A stretch of DNA of 64,000 nucleotides from positions 57,622 through 121,621 of the forward strand of contig JADYYS010000065.1 of NCBI GenBank assembly GCA_020853525.1. Direction: 5' to 3'. Both the position numbers and the translations under genes were made by a program. Under the pieces are notes generated by a model that made no database searches, had not been told where the DNA came from, and saw only the letters and a program-made list of their open reading frames with translations. The stretch comes from Ardenticatenales bacterium (GTDB taxonomy: Bacteria; Chloroflexota; Anaerolineae; Epilineales; Epilineaceae). Shown one piece after another: positions 16,492 through 30,400 of this stretch. How positions within the stretch are numbered: position 1 is the stretch's first letter; every line of letters starts with the position of its first letter.

Positions 16492-16573
16492 GGCACTCTG
16501 CCGGGCGGCGCGCAAGGCGCCGCCGCCGTGACGGGCGCCGCGCCCGCCCAACGGGTCGACCACGGGAGCACGC

Positions 16574-17317
16574 GTGCCCGAAGACCACTTCTCGCGCCAG
16601 GCCTTCAGCTACGCCCGCGTCCGGCCGCGCTACCCGGCTGCGCTCTTCGCCCATCTGGCCGCTCTGGCGCCCGCCACCGGTTGCGCCTGGGACTGCGCGA
16701 CGGGCAACGGGCAGGCGGCGGTCGGGCTGGCGGAGCACTTCGACCTCGTGCATGCCACCGATCTCTCGGTGGAGCAGATCGCCCATGCCGTGCCGCACCC
16801 GCGCGTGCGCTACCGCGTGGCCCCGGCCGAGGCCAGCGGCTTGCCGGACAGCTGTGCAGACGTCGTGACCGTGGCCACGGCCGCACACTGGCTCGATCTC
16901 GATGCGTTCTACGCCGAGGTGCGGCGGGTCGGGCGTCCCGGCGGCGTCGTGGCGATCTGGAGCTACTACGGCAACACGCTCGAGCCGCCGCTCGACACGG
17001 ATGCGGTACGGCGGCTGCACACGCAGATCCTGGAACCCTACTGGCGCAACGGCAACCGCGTGGCCGCCGGCGGCTACGACGCCCTGCCCTTTCCGTTCAC
17101 GCCGCTGCCGTGGCCGGAGCTGGAGGCGACGGCCCGGTGGTCGCTGCCCGACTTCCTCGACTACCTGCGCAGCTGGTCCGCGTCGCAGACGTACCACGAC
17201 GAGAACGGCACCGACCCGGTCATGCTCGTGGCCGACGAGATCGCGGCGGCGTGGGGCGACCTGCCGGTGCGGCGGGCGCGCTGGCCGCTGTTCGCGCGCG
17301 TCGGGCGGATCGTCTGA
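16574..17317 (+). CDS. Class I SAM-dependent methyltransferase
   Basis: Methyltransferase of 247 residues of the Methyltransf_11/UbiE-like type. The SAM-binding core is at about 35-115: WDCATGNGQAAVGLAEHF is motif I, HATDLSVEQI carries the acidic residue after strand 2, and ADVVTVATAAHWLD is motif IV, with FYAEVRRVGRPGGVVAIWSY following. The N-terminal FSRQAFSYARVRPRYP is the usual lid of the family. The substrate is not predictable. The start is a GTG preceded by GGGAG. It precedes the beta-helix gene by 23 bases on the same strand. Confidence 0.88.
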   Translation: MPEDHFSRQAFSYARVRPRYPAALFAHLAALAPATGCAWDCATGNGQAAVGLAEHFDLVHATDLSVEQIAHAVPHPRVRYRVAPAEASGLPDSCADVVTVATAAHWLDLDAFYAEVRRVGRPGGVVAIWSYYGNTLEPPLDTDAVRRLHTQILEPYWRNGNRVAAGGYDALPFPFTPLPWPELEATARWSLPDFLDYLRSWSASQTYHDENGTDPVMLVADEIAAAWGDLPVRRARWPLFARVGRIV

Positions 17318-17340
17318 CCATCGTTCGCCAGGAGGCCCAC

Positions 17341-19284
17341 ATGCCCACCGCCCAACCCGACGCCCTCTACCAGACCGACCCCACCGTCGGCGATGCCGCC
17401 CGGCGGCGCATCCCGCGCTTCGACCCGGGCGTGCGCGGCGGGATTCCGGCCGTGGCCGACAAGATCGTCCTGACGCCCGAGCGGATCGCGGCCCACCCGA
17501 CGTTCGCCGCGGCGCTGAACGCGGCGATCCAGGCCGTCCAGGCGCCCGGCGCCGTGCGGATCCCGGGCCGGCCGACGCCGTACGTCCTGACGGAGCCGAT
17601 CCGGATGCGCTCGGGCGTCGTGGTGCGGGGCGACGGGATGGCGCAGACCGAGCTGCACGTGGACATCCGCGGGGATGCAGCGGACGTCGGAGGGTCGGGC
17701 GTGCGGGCGGCGGTGGCGTTCGAGGGCAAGGCGGTCCGAACCGTGCCGCTCGTCAAGGCCGTCGCGCTGGCCGCGACCGAGGTGACCCCCGACCCGGCGC
17801 TGTTCAACGTGGCGGAACTCATCGGCGCGCAGCTGCTCCTCACGCAGGACAACGATCCGACCGACGGCTGGAACACGCATGCATGGGAGCGGCGGGTGCG
17901 CGGCCAGATCGTCCAGATCGCGGCCGTCAAGACGGACAAGCTCGGCATCGACACGCCCATCCGGCTGGCCTACCCGATGGCCCGCAAGCCGGAGGCGACG
18001 CTGCTCGGTGCGATCTCCGGTGCCGGGCTCGAGGACCTCAAGCTGTACCACGATCCCGGCAGCCACAGCGCCTGGGCGGTGGCGTTCTGGTATGCCGCGA
18101 ACTGCTGGCTGAAGGGCGTCGAGATCGAGCTGGCGCCAGACGTGGCGGTCTGGGCGTGGAACAGCCGCTGGCTGACGGTGCAGGGCTGCTTCATCCACCG
18201 CGCCCGCAACTACGGCGGCGGCAAGGGCTACGGCATCAACGTGAACGCCCATTCCAGCGATTGCCTGGTCACCGACAACACGCTGCGCGCGCTTCGGCAC
18301 TCGTTGATGGTCCAGTTCGGCGCGAACGGCAACGTCTTCAGCTACAACTACTCGCGCGAGCCGGCGATGAGCGACCTCAGCCTGCACGGCTGGTTCCCAT
18401 ACGCCAACCTCTTCGAAGGCAACGTCGCCTCGCAGGCATACGTCGACAACGCCTGGGGGCGCTCGGGCCCGGACAACACGTTCTTCCGCAACCGGCTCAT
18501 GGCCCACTATGCGGACTACGAGGCACGCCTCGGCATCGAGATCGACTCCTACGCCGACCACAGCGTGGCGAACCTCGAGATCGAGAAGCGCAGCGACGGG
18601 CAGGTGGCGATCGGCAACACGCTGATCGACGGCCGGGTGAACGTGATCGACTGCTCCGACACCTGGATCGAGAAGAACCTGTTCCTGAATCTGCCCGTCG
18701 GCAGCGGCAGCGGCGGCAAGATCGTGCGCTTCGGGACGGTGGGCAGCCTGGAGGACCGCCACAACTTCGTGCCCGGCGAGGTCGTGCCCGGCGCGTCGTT
18801 CGGCGTGTTCAACCCGTCCCTCTACCTGACGCGCGCGCCGTCCTTCTGGCCCGTCGACCGCAAGCCGTGGCCGTGCATCGGCGCCGACGTCGACCTCCGA
18901 CGTGCCGACCGCGTGCTGTCGTTGCCGGCGCAGGACCGGTGGTGGCAGTACGCCGCCCAACAGGCGCTGTTCCTGGTCCCGCCGCGGATCACACCGGCGT
19001 CGGAGACCGTGGCCAAGCGGAACCAGCCGTGGAGCGCGTTCTTCGTGGCCGCCGTCATCGACCGCGACCCCAAGGACGCGATCCCGCCCGACGTGCCGCT
19101 GACGCATCTCATCGATTGGGGCGACGGGACGATCGAGACGACGCCGCCCGTGCCCGCCGGCCAGATCGTCCAGCGCGCCCACACGTACGCGCGTGCGGGC
19201 GTGATGCGCGTGCGGGCGCAGTCGCGCGATCTGTGGGGGAACGGGAGCGATTGGTCGGGGGTGGTTACGGTGACGGTGTTGTGA
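17341..19284 (+). CDS. Right-handed beta-helix (pectate-lyase-like) protein
   Basis: Protein of 647 residues with a parallel beta-helix core. After a non-repetitive N-terminal region (IRIPGRPTPYVLTEPIRMRSG, split by a strand-turn, resembles the entry to pectate-lyase-type helices) come short coils such as LKGVEIELAPDVAVWAWNS, NVFSYNYSREP and LFEGNVASQAYVDNAWG. The C-terminal part (about 570-647) has LIDWGDGT and AHTYARAGVMRVRAQ, typical of a PKD-type domain. No signal peptide is visible at the ATG at 17341, which has AGGAGG at 17330-17335, so export is unclear. It shares architecture with the gene at 40792. It may bind or cleave polysaccharide; no catalytic residues are certain. Confidence 0.78.
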   Translation: MPTAQPDALYQTDPTVGDAARRRIPRFDPGVRGGIPAVADKIVLTPERIAAHPTFAAALNAAIQAVQAPGAVRIPGRPTPYVLTEPIRMRSGVVVRGDGMAQTELHVDIRGDAADVGGSGVRAAVAFEGKAVRTVPLVKAVALAATEVTPDPALFNVAELIGAQLLLTQDNDPTDGWNTHAWERRVRGQIVQIAAVKTDKLGIDTPIRLAYPMARKPEATLLGAISGAGLEDLKLYHDPGSHSAWAVAFWYAANCWLKGVEIELAPDVAVWAWNSRWLTVQGCFIHRARNYGGGKGYGINVNAHSSDCLVTDNTLRALRHSLMVQFGANGNVFSYNYSREPAMSDLSLHGWFPYANLFEGNVASQAYVDNAWGRSGPDNTFFRNRLMAHYADYEARLGIEIDSYADHSVANLEIEKRSDGQVAIGNTLIDGRVNVIDCSDTWIEKNLFLNLPVGSGSGGKIVRFGTVGSLEDRHNFVPGEVVPGASFGVFNPSLYLTRAPSFWPVDRKPWPCIGADVDLRRADRVLSLPAQDRWWQYAAQQALFLVPPRITPASETVAKRNQPWSAFFVAAVIDRDPKDAIPPDVPLTHLIDWGDGTIETTPPVPAGQIVQRAHTYARAGVMRVRAQSRDLWGNGSDWSGVVTVTVL

Positions 19285-19287
19285 TCC

Positions 19288-20139
19288 TCACGATCCGGCA
19301 ACGGTGTCGCGTGCGCGTTGCAGGAGATCCGCCACGCCCAGTTCCACCGCCCAGCGGTCAAGATAGGTGCTGTCCAGCGCGTCACCTTGCACCAACAGGA
19401 TGCCGAGGATGTCCCGCCACTGCTGGTCGGAGACTTCGTTGCCTTGGCGGTACCAGCGCAGCTTGGCCAGCAGGCTGTCCTCGGCGGTGGCCACCGGGAG
19501 GCTGTGTCCGCCGCGCTCGATGCGCACCGCTCGTTGAATCCCCGCCCGACCGAACGGGCTTCGCGCGCTCAGAAAAACGTCGATCTTGAACATCGTTGCC
19601 CGATGCAGGATGTTGAAGTGACTCTGTGCGCGGACCGCTTCACGGATCGCCATGTCGTCGACAAAGAAATCGGATGCGAGGTCGCTGACGAATGCGGCCA
19701 CCTGATCGGACTTCAGGTCGGCGACGAGGTCGCCGTCGCGCGTCATTCGGGGCTCGCCAAAGGCAATGCTGGCCAGTGACCCCACGACCACATGGGGTAC
19801 GCCCAGTCCATCGAGCGTTTCGGACACGCGGGCGGCGATGGCGTATGGATCCGGGTCGGTCATTTGAATGGCCTCGAAGTCCTTTGCGATCGATACCAGG
19901 GTCCACGTGCACCCATGGCCCAACCACGCCTGGGCCACTGCGCGATTCAACGCCAGGTCCGACGCATCGGGAAGGCGCATGCGGGCGCCGGCTCGCATGA
20001 GGAATCGCCCGGCACGAACGTCGAGAACCAACTGGTCGAATCGGGCCGCGGGCGAGAGTCGGCGCCAATGAGCGACCAGCATCGCTTCCGCCCAGGGAGC
20101 GGTGTCGCGGGACAGCACGGCGCGCGTCGTCGGGGTCAT
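19288..20139 (-). CDS. Fused AbiEii-like nucleotidyltransferase
   Basis: Protein of 283 residues that seems to join two usually separate cistrons. Residues 1-92 (AMLVAHWRRLSPAARFDQLV and later helices) resemble the small helical protein often encoded just upstream of AbiEii-like nucleotidyltransferases. From Met93 (MTDPDPYAIAARVSETLDGL) the chain matches the nucleotidyltransferase itself: GSLASIAFGEPRMTRDGDLV contains the GS and DxD metal site, and LLAKLRWYR is the later Lys block. AbiEii enzymes are toxin components in some type IV systems; here the partner identity is inference. No AbiEi homologue is nearby. No Shine-Dalgarno site precedes the ATG at 20139, but TATACT lies seven bases away. 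Confidence 0.78.
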   Translation of the reverse strand: MTPTTRAVLSRDTAPWAEAMLVAHWRRLSPAARFDQLVLDVRAGRFLMRAGARMRLPDASDLALNRAVAQAWLGHGCTWTLVSIAKDFEAIQMTDPDPYAIAARVSETLDGLGVPHVVVGSLASIAFGEPRMTRDGDLVADLKSDQVAAFVSDLASDFFVDDMAIREAVRAQSHFNILHRATMFKIDVFLSARSPFGRAGIQRAVRIERGGHSLPVATAEDSLLAKLRWYRQGNEVSDQQWRDILGILLVQGDALDSTYLDRWAVELGVADLLQRARDTVAGS

Positions 20140-20146
20140 GGCTGCC

Positions 20147-20175
20147 AGTATATCGACTTCAATTGCCTAGAACAA
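20147..20175 (-). promoter_or_regulatory. Promoter placing start at the ATG of the NTase gene
   Basis: On the minus strand TATACT (20147-20152) lies 7 bases before the ATG at 20139, with TTGTTC (20170-20175) 17 bases further upstream. Only TTG of the -35 hexamer matches, so confidence rests mainly on the -10. Confidence 0.45.
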
Positions 20176-20220
20176 GTGTTTCGGTGGCGAGTTCTTGCCG
20201 TTTCGGCCGACTCGTCGCGA

Positions 20221-21633
20221 CTACCGCCACCCCGCCCACCACGACCCCACCACCGTCACGACCCCCGCCACAACCGGCGCCGTCACGAACGCCCCCAAAT
20301 CCAACCCCGCCGGTCCGGTCTGCACGACAAGCAGCCGCAGCCCCTCCGCCACGCTCCCATCGCGCACCACGCCGAGGGCGACGACGCCGACGAGCCCGGC
20401 GACGGCGCCGGCCAGCGCGGCGCGGCGGTCGATGCGCGGGGAGAGGCCGAGGAAGACCGGCACGACAGTCGCGGCGGCCAGGAGGTCGGCGGCGAGGAAG
20501 AGCTGGAGGACGCTCAGGTTCGCCAGCGCCAGGCCGACGGCCGGCAGCGTGAGGGCGACGGTCAGCCAGCGGGCCTGCCGGAGCGTCATCCGGCCGCCGG
20601 CGACCCCGGCGGCGAACGTCGCCACGAGTGAGTTCTCGAGCGTGTCGACGCCCGAGCCGACGAGGGCGACGGCCAGTGCGACGACGAGGGCGGCGAGCCA
20701 CGTCGGGGCTGCGACGAGCAGCGTGAAGAACGCGATCGAGTTCGACGCGCTGTCCGGGATCGTCCCGGCGCCACGGGCCAGCATGCCGGTCAGGCCGACG
20801 AGCACGAGCACCGGCAGCGTCAGCAGCGCCCCGCCGACCGCGCCGCGCACGAGCGTGCGGCGGTCGAGGGCGGACCAGCTGCGCTGCCAGTACCCCTGGT
20901 GGAACAGGTTGGCCGCCGCGACGGCGATGCCGAGCACGATGAACGCGCGCCAGCCGTCGGTGGTGGGCGTCAGGCCGCCGGCGGCACGCAGCGCTGCCGC
21001 CGGATCGTCGACGACGCCGGCGATGCCGACGAAGGCGAGCGGCACGATGGCGAGGATGAGCCAGGCCTGGAATCGGTCCGTGCGCAGGCTCGTCGGCAGG
21101 CCGCCGTACGCCGTGTAGGCCGTCGTGACGAGGGCGACGAGGGCGATCGGGGCGAGCCAGAGGGCGCTGCCGGGCGCGGCGCCGGTGAGGAGGCCGACGA
21201 CGCCGCCGAGGGCGGTCAGCTCGGCGGTCAGGAAGATGAACATGTAGAAGACGGACACGACGGCCACGTACGCCTGCATCGGGCGGCCGAAGCGCAGACG
21301 GACCCAGTCGCTGAGCGTCACGCCTTCCGGTGCGGCGGCGCGGACGCGCGGTCCGAGCCACGCCAGGGCGATGAACGGCAGCCCGGCCGCCACGCCGTAG
21401 CCGACGACGGCCGCGATGTCGATCGTCGCACCGACTTCGGGCGGGCTGAACAGGATCCAGGCGCCGAGCCCGGACGAGAAGAACGACAGGGCGAGCGGCC
21501 ACGCGCCCTGGGTGTTGCGCGCGCTCAGATAGGCGTCGCGGTCGGCCACGCCGCGGCGGCCGGCGGACCAGCCGACGAGGCCGACGGCGGCCATGACGGC
21601 GGTGGTGATCGCGAGGGCAAGGGCGGGGGGCAT
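20221..21633 (-). CDS. SLC5-family sodium:solute symporter
   Basis: Membrane transporter of 470 residues with about 13 hydrophobic segments. LSARNTQGAWPLALSFFSS and GAWILFSPPEVG are the early conserved SSS-family blocks, TAYTAYGGLPTSLRTDRFQ is the central family signature, and LFHQGYWQRSWSALDRR is the usual later loop. It should move a small solute with sodium; the substrate cannot be named. Two start codons lie close together: AGGAG is only 2 bases from the first ATG (21639) but 8 from the second (21633), so I use the second. Transcribed away from the UvrA gene's end on the same strand. Confidence 0.88.
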   Translation of the reverse strand: MPPALALAITTAVMAAVGLVGWSAGRRGVADRDAYLSARNTQGAWPLALSFFSSGLGAWILFSPPEVGATIDIAAVVGYGVAAGLPFIALAWLGPRVRAAAPEGVTLSDWVRLRFGRPMQAYVAVVSVFYMFIFLTAELTALGGVVGLLTGAAPGSALWLAPIALVALVTTAYTAYGGLPTSLRTDRFQAWLILAIVPLAFVGIAGVVDDPAAALRAAGGLTPTTDGWRAFIVLGIAVAAANLFHQGYWQRSWSALDRRTLVRGAVGGALLTLPVLVLVGLTGMLARGAGTIPDSASNSIAFFTLLVAAPTWLAALVVALAVALVGSGVDTLENSLVATFAAGVAGGRMTLRQARWLTVALTLPAVGLALANLSVLQLFLAADLLAAATVVPVFLGLSPRIDRRAALAGAVAGLVGVVALGVVRDGSVAEGLRLLVVQTGPAGLDLGAFVTAPVVAGVVTVVGSWWAGWR

Positions 21634-21691
21634 GGTCATGACTCCTGGATCACGGGGAGGGGCCGGCTCACGGTGTCCGCGAGGGCCGAGG

Positions 21692-24079
<2,388 letters not shown>

Positions 24080-24470
24080 GGTTTCTCCATCCGTGTTGAG
24101 CGGAGCCGGCTTCGAACACCGCAACAGACTCTCGTGCTGATTCTCGTGCGCCGGCGCGGTCGCGGCAACTGTCGCCGTCCACCCGATCGGCGCTGTCGGC
24201 CGGGGTGGTACGTGGATCGGCGGACACCGCCATCCTTTGATCCCCCCATGTTCGGCGCATGCCCGTATCCCGCCGCCCGGCGGGTCGTTTTAGATGGGCA
24301 TAACTCCGCTACCCGCGGAGACTGTTTGCGTGTATTGCCGCCCCGTGTTCCGCTCGGCGACCGCCTCCCCGCTTTCTGTCGGGGCGACTTTCTGCCGGGA
24401 GGATCGGGCAGTACCAGCCACCCAGCGTATGCGCCGGGAGGTTTCCGTCGGTGCAAGGAAGGTGTTCCCG
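24080..24470 (+). promoter_or_regulatory. Long structured leader before giant gene
   Basis: This 391-base gap holds no gene. Toward the giant protein gene it contains likely RNA hairpins: CTCCGC-TACCC-GCGGAG (24304-24320), CCCCG...CGGGG (24367-24384) nested inside CCTCCC...GGGAGG (24364-24402), and a Shine-Dalgarno site AAGGAAGG (24455-24462). The near-repeat GCTTTCTGTCGGGG / ACTTTCTGCCGGG is notable. No known riboswitch core could be matched by eye. Confidence 0.4.
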
Positions 24471-27400
24471 GTGCACAACATGCTTCATCACGCCCAAGGT
24501 GCGTCTCGCTGGCGCGCCATCGTCGTTGGTACATCGCTACTGGCCGGGGCCGCGATCTGGTTTGCGCCGGCGCCCACCACGGGCAAGCGGATGGAGCCGT
24601 ACGCGCCGGCGGGCGTGGCGCGGACGGACGCGTTCTCGGCGTGGCCGACGACGTGGACGTCGATCGCCACGGACGGCGACGAGGGCGGCTGCGATGCGCA
24701 CCGCAACGTCCTCGAGTCCTTCTACGCCGCCGACACCGAGTACATCTACCTGCGGCTGACGAACGTGGATCCCGCCGGCTGGCCGAGCGCCAATCCCGCC
24801 GGTGACGCGCGCTACAAGTGGTTCCTCGACACGGTGGGCATGGATGCGGTGCTGAGCGGCGGCAGCGTCACCGGTGCCGAATGGCAGCTCATCGTCGAGG
24901 ACCTCTGCGTCGCGCCCGACTGCACGCTGGGCCGGGACCTGCTCGGCGAGCAGACGCTCATGGACGATCTGGCGAACATCGGGTTCACGGCGCGCTGGGC
25001 TGCCAACAGCCCGCCCGACTACACCGACAACGGCATCGGCAGCGCCGATTGGGTGCGCGTGCTCGGTACCGGCACCCCCGGCGGCGGCGGGCCGCAGGGC
25101 ATCACGACCGACCCGGACATCGGCTTCCGCGTCGACGGCAACAACCTCGACATGTACGTCAGCAAGGCTTCCATCGGCAACCCGGCCACGCTGCGCGTCC
25201 TGTGGTCGACGGACAACCAGGATCCGAACCTCGACTCCGCACCGAACTGTGACAAGCCCGATTCGGACACGTTCCAGGTGATCGTGGCTTCGACGCCGAC
25301 GCCCACGAGCACGATCACGACCACGCCGACGCCGACGGAGACGCCGACCATCACGCCGACGAGCACGGCGACCCAGACGCCGACAAGCACGCCGACGAGC
25401 ACGTCCACCAGCACCTCGACGAGCACGTCCACGAGCACGTCCACCAGCACGTCGACGAACACGGCGACGAGCACGGCGACCAGCACGCCGACGAATACCC
25501 CCACGGTAACCCCGACGCCGATCCCGGTCGGCGACCTGTCGATCCTCAAGATTGCCAGCGCGCCCGTTGTCGTCGCCGGAACGAACTTGGTCTACACCCT
25601 GAACGTCGCGAACGGCGGGCCGCTCGATGCGATCAACACCGTCGTCGTCGACGATCTGCCCGCCGGCACGTCGTTCGTGACCGCGACGACGACGCAGGGC
25701 GCGTGCGCGCTCGTCCCGACGAACCGGGTGCAGTGCAACCTGAACACGGTGCCGGACGGCGGCTCAGCGACGATCACGATCACCGTCCTCGTCGGAGCCG
25801 GTGTCCCGGCGGGGACCGTGCTCTCGAACCCGGCCCAGGTCTCGAGTGACGCACCGGACAACAACAACGCGAACAACATCTCGCGCGCCGACGTCGTCGT
25901 CGCGGCCGCGTCCAACGTGCTCGTCACGAAGACCGACGACCCCGACCCCGTCCTGGCCGGCAACATCGTCGAGTACCGCATCACGGCCCGGAACCTTGGC
26001 CCGTCCGTCGCGCGCAACTACCGGCTCGTCGACAACCATGGCCCAAGCCTGGCGTTCCTCACGTTCGACTCCGCGACGGTCAGCCCGGCCGGCAGCTGCG
26101 TCTTCAGCCTCGTGGACGGCGGCGTGCGCTGCAGCCTCGGCGACCTGCCGGTCGGCGTCCTGTACGTGGCCACCGTCCGGTGGCGCGTGAACGCCAACAC
26201 GCCGAACCTCACGGTCCTGAACGACACCGTCAGCCAGTTCGCGGACTCGCCGATCACCCTCGACGGCGCGAGCGACCCGTCCGAGAGCACGACGGTCAAC
26301 ACGGCCGCCGACCTCGCCCTCGACAAGACCGTCCAGCCCAGCACGGCGGTGGCGGGCGAGGTCGTGAAGTGGACGATCACGGTACGGAACCTCGGCCCGT
26401 CGGATGCGCCGGGCGTCCAGGTCGTGGACACGCTGCCGACCGGCTTCCTGTTCCTCTCCGACAGCGATGCGTGCGTCGAGGGCCCGATCGGCACGCTGAC
26501 GTGCAGCCTCGGCACGCTGGCGGCCGGCGCGGTCACCTCGTTCGACGTCTTCACGCAGATCGACCCGAGCCGGGCGCCCGGCCCGGCGGTGAACAGCGCC
26601 GTCGCGTTCAGCCTGGCGTCCGATCCGGCGCTCGCCAACAACTCCGACACGGCCGAGATGACGGTCGGCGCGCGAGCCGACCTCCGGGTCATGAAGATGG
26701 CCGTCCCGAACGGCCCGGTGCCCGCCGGCCAACAGATCGTCTACACGATGATGGTCGACAACCTCGGGCCGTCGTACGCGAGCAACGTCACGCTGCTCGA
26801 CGCGATCACGTCGAGCGGCACATTCACCGTCAACAGCATCCTCAGCGACCGCCCCGCCACGTGCGTGCCGGCGACGCCGGCCGTGGGCAGCAACATCAAC
26901 GTCAACTGCGCGCTGACGAACCCGCTCGAGCCCGTTTCGGTCGGCAGCGGCCGCTGGACGGTGACCGTCGTCGTGACGGCCAACGGTGCCCAGACGATCA
27001 ACAACGTGGCCACGGTGGCCAGCACGACGCCCGACCCGAACCTGGCGAACAACAAGGACGCCCTCAGCCGCGGCGTGACGGACGTCGCGGATCTGGCGAT
27101 CACGAAGGTGCCGGAGCCGGGGCCATACGTAGCCGGCCGACCGACGTCGTACCTGCTGACCGTCACGAACGCCGGCCCGTCCACCGCGCACAACGTCGTC
27201 GTCACGGACAGCCTCGACCCGCGGCTGACGTTCATCAGCGCGGTCGCGTCGCAGGGTTCGTGCGGCCACGCGGCCGGCGTCGTCACGTGCAACCTCGGCA
27301 ACATCCCGGCCCTCGGCGGCGCGACGGTGACGCTGAACGTGGCGATCGACCCCGACGTCGCCCAGGGCACCGACATCGCGAACACGGCGGTCGTCCGGAG

Positions 27401-30400
27401 CGATGACCCGGATCCCGACTTCAGCGACAACGTCGACACGGCGACGATCCGAATCCGGGCGCGGGCGGACGTCGCGATCACCAAGACGGATGCACCGGAC
27501 CCGGTCGTCGCCGGCAATCTGCTGGTCTACAACCTTGCCGTGACGAACGACGGGCCAAGCACCGCCGCCAACACCGTCGTCAGCGACCCGCTCCCGGCGC
27601 AGGTGATGTTCCTTTCGGCGACCGTCGCGGGCAACCTGGGCGCGTGCGGCTACAACGTCGGGACGCACACCGTGTCCTGCAGCCTCGGCGACCTCGCCCC
27701 AGGCGCGGTTCGCACGATCACCGTTACGGTCCAAGTGAAGCCGGGCACGCCGCCGGGGATCATCAACAACACCGCCGACGTCGCGAGCGACACGATCGAC
27801 CCCGACGCCGCGAACAACAGCGATACCGAGCCGACGACCGTCCAGGCCGCGGCCGACCTCAGGCTCGACAAGACGGTGGACCCGGTGACGGCGGTGGCCG
27901 GTGACAGCGTGAAGTGGACGGTCAAGGTGAGCAACCTCGGCCCGTCGGACGCCCAGGCGGTGAGCGTGGTGGACACGCTGCCGGCGGGCTTCGTCTACGT
28001 CGCGAACACGGACGCGTGCGTCCAGGGCCCGCCGGGCACGCTGACGTGCAGCCTCGGCACGCTCTCGGCCGGGGCGACGACGTCGTTCGATGTCCACACG
28101 GTGGTGGCGGCCGCGGTCGCGCCGGGGACGTACATCAACAGCGCTACGGCGTCGTCGCCGACGGCGGATCCGACGCCCGGCAACAACACGGACACGGCGT
28201 CGGTGGCGATCGTCGCGCGCGCCGACCTCAAGATCACCAAGTTCGCGTCGCCGGCCGGACCGGTGCCGGCGGGGACGCCGATCCTCTACACGTTCCACGT
28301 GGACAACCTCGGCCCGTCGGCGGCGAGCGGGGTGGAGCTGACGGACGCGATCACGTCCAACGGGAACTTCGTGATCAACAGCATCGTCAGCGACCGCCCG
28401 GCGACGTGCACGCCGGCGACGCCGACGGCGCCGGCCGGCAGCCGGACGGTGAACTGCGTGCTGACGGGCGCGCTCGAGCCGCAGTCGGCGGGCACGGGGC
28501 GCTGGACGGTCACGGTGTCGGTGACGGCGAACAGCGGGCAGACGCTGAACAACCTCGCCACGGTGGAGTCGACGACGCCGGATCCGAACCTGGCGAACAA
28601 CATGGACATGGCCAGCCGGACGGTGAACGACCTGGCGGACCTGGCCGTCGTGAAGACCGGGCCCTTCCTGCCGGTGGCCGCGGGCAACAACGCCACGTTC
28701 ACGATCGTCGTGACGAACAACGGCCCGTCGACCGCGACGAACGTCGTCATGGGCGACGACCTGCCCGCCGGCCTGATCTTCGTGAGCGCTGCCGCCACCG
28801 GCGGCGGCGCGTGCGCGCTCGTGCCGACGAACCGTGTGGAGTGCGCCTGGGGCTCGATCCCGAACAGCGGGGTCCGAACGGTCACGCTCGTCGTGACCGT
28901 CGACCCGAACGTGCCCGGCGGGAGCGTGATCCACAACACGGCCGTCGTGAACAGCGACACGCCGGACCCGAACATCGGCAACAACCTGGACGGGCAGGAT
29001 CTCGCCGTCGCCGCCGTCGCCAACCTGGCGATCGTCAAGACGGACACTGCCGACCCGGTCCTCGCCGGCAACCTGCTGACCTACCAGCTGATCGTCACGA
29101 ACCTGGGCCCGAGCGCCGCGCCGAACACGAACGTGATCGACAACCTGCCGCCCCAGACGACGTTCGTCAGCGCGAACACCGCCAACGGCACGTGCAGCCA
29201 CGACGCCGGCCTCAACCGCGTGCAGTGCAACCTCGGCACGCTGCAGCCCGTCACGTTCCGCCTGATCACGATCACGGTGCGGGTGAACCCCGGCACGCCG
29301 CCGGGGCTCATCAACAACACGGCGTCCGTGCTGAGCGAGGCGCTCGATCTGAATCCCGCCAACAACAGCGACAGCGAGCCGACGACCGTGCAGGCGGCGG
29401 CCGACCTGCGGCTCGTCAAGACGGTCGATCCGGCCGTGGCCGTGGCCGGCGGTACCGTGAAGTGGACGGTCACGGTCCACAACGACGGACCGTCGGATGC
29501 CCAGAACGTCCAGGTCGTCGACGTCCTGCCGGCCGGCTTCATGTTCCTGTCGGACAGCGACGGGTGCGCGGAAGGCCCGGTCGGGACGCTGACGTGCAGC
29601 CTCGGCACGATCCCCGCCGGCGGCAGCGCGTCGTTCGACATCTACACGATGGTCGGCGTCGGGGTCGCGAGCGGAACGTACGCCAACACGGCCGCGGCCG
29701 ACAGCACGACGCCCGATCCGAACCCGGCCAACAACACCGACACCGCCGACGTGACCGTCAAGAGCCGCGCCGACCTGCGGGTCATCAAGATCGCTTCGCC
29801 GTCCGGCCCCGTGGCGGCCGGCCAGCTGATCACGTACCTGCTCGTCGTCGACAACCTCGGCCCGTCGGCCGCCACGGGCGTGACGCTCGTGGACGCGATC
29901 AGCTCCAACGGGCTGTTCGATCTCGTCGGCGTGAACCCGAACTTCGACGGCAACCGGCCGACCGCCACGTGCGCCCCGCTCGGGCCGCTCGTCGGCGTCG
30001 GGGTCGTGAACATCAACTGCAGCCTGAACGCCGGCGTCCTCGAGCCCTTCGGCCCGGCCGGGACCGGCCGCTGGCGGGTCGAGGTCCGGCTGCGCGCGAA
30101 CGGCGCCCAGACCATCAACAACATCGCCACCGTCGCCCACAACGGCGACGATCCCGACTTGTCGAACAACGTCGACGAGCTCTCGCGCGACATCGACGAC
30201 GTGGCCGACCTTTCGATCGCCAAGACGGACGACCCCGATCCGGCCACCGCCGGCGGCCCGCTCAGCTGGGAGCTGACCGTCACGAACGCCGGCCCGTCGA
30301 TCGCGACGAACGTCGTCGTCGTCGACACGGCGCCGCCGGGCGTGACCGTCACGTCGGCGACGGTGCCGGGCGGGTCGTGCGCGGTGGTCGGCGACCAGAT

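Larger units (their letters stand above)
16243..16573. other. Divergent intergenic region, no gene
   Basis: This 331-base gap separates two divergent genes. It contains an 11-bp triple repeat (16343-16375), a run of nine C at about 16451, and a promoter for the methyltransferase gene (16463-16491). I see no open frame with a plausible start and no RNA gene. Confidence 0.6.

Noticed and set aside
24294..24470. Extending the giant gene to the ATG at 24294
   Set aside because: The extra 59 residues have no signal-peptide character and lie over the hairpin-rich leader; the good Shine-Dalgarno site at 24455-24462 serves the later start.
24290..24470. Cyclic-di-GMP or cobalamin riboswitch in the leader
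   Set aside because: I looked for the conserved cores by eye and did not find them in order; only generic hairpins remain.
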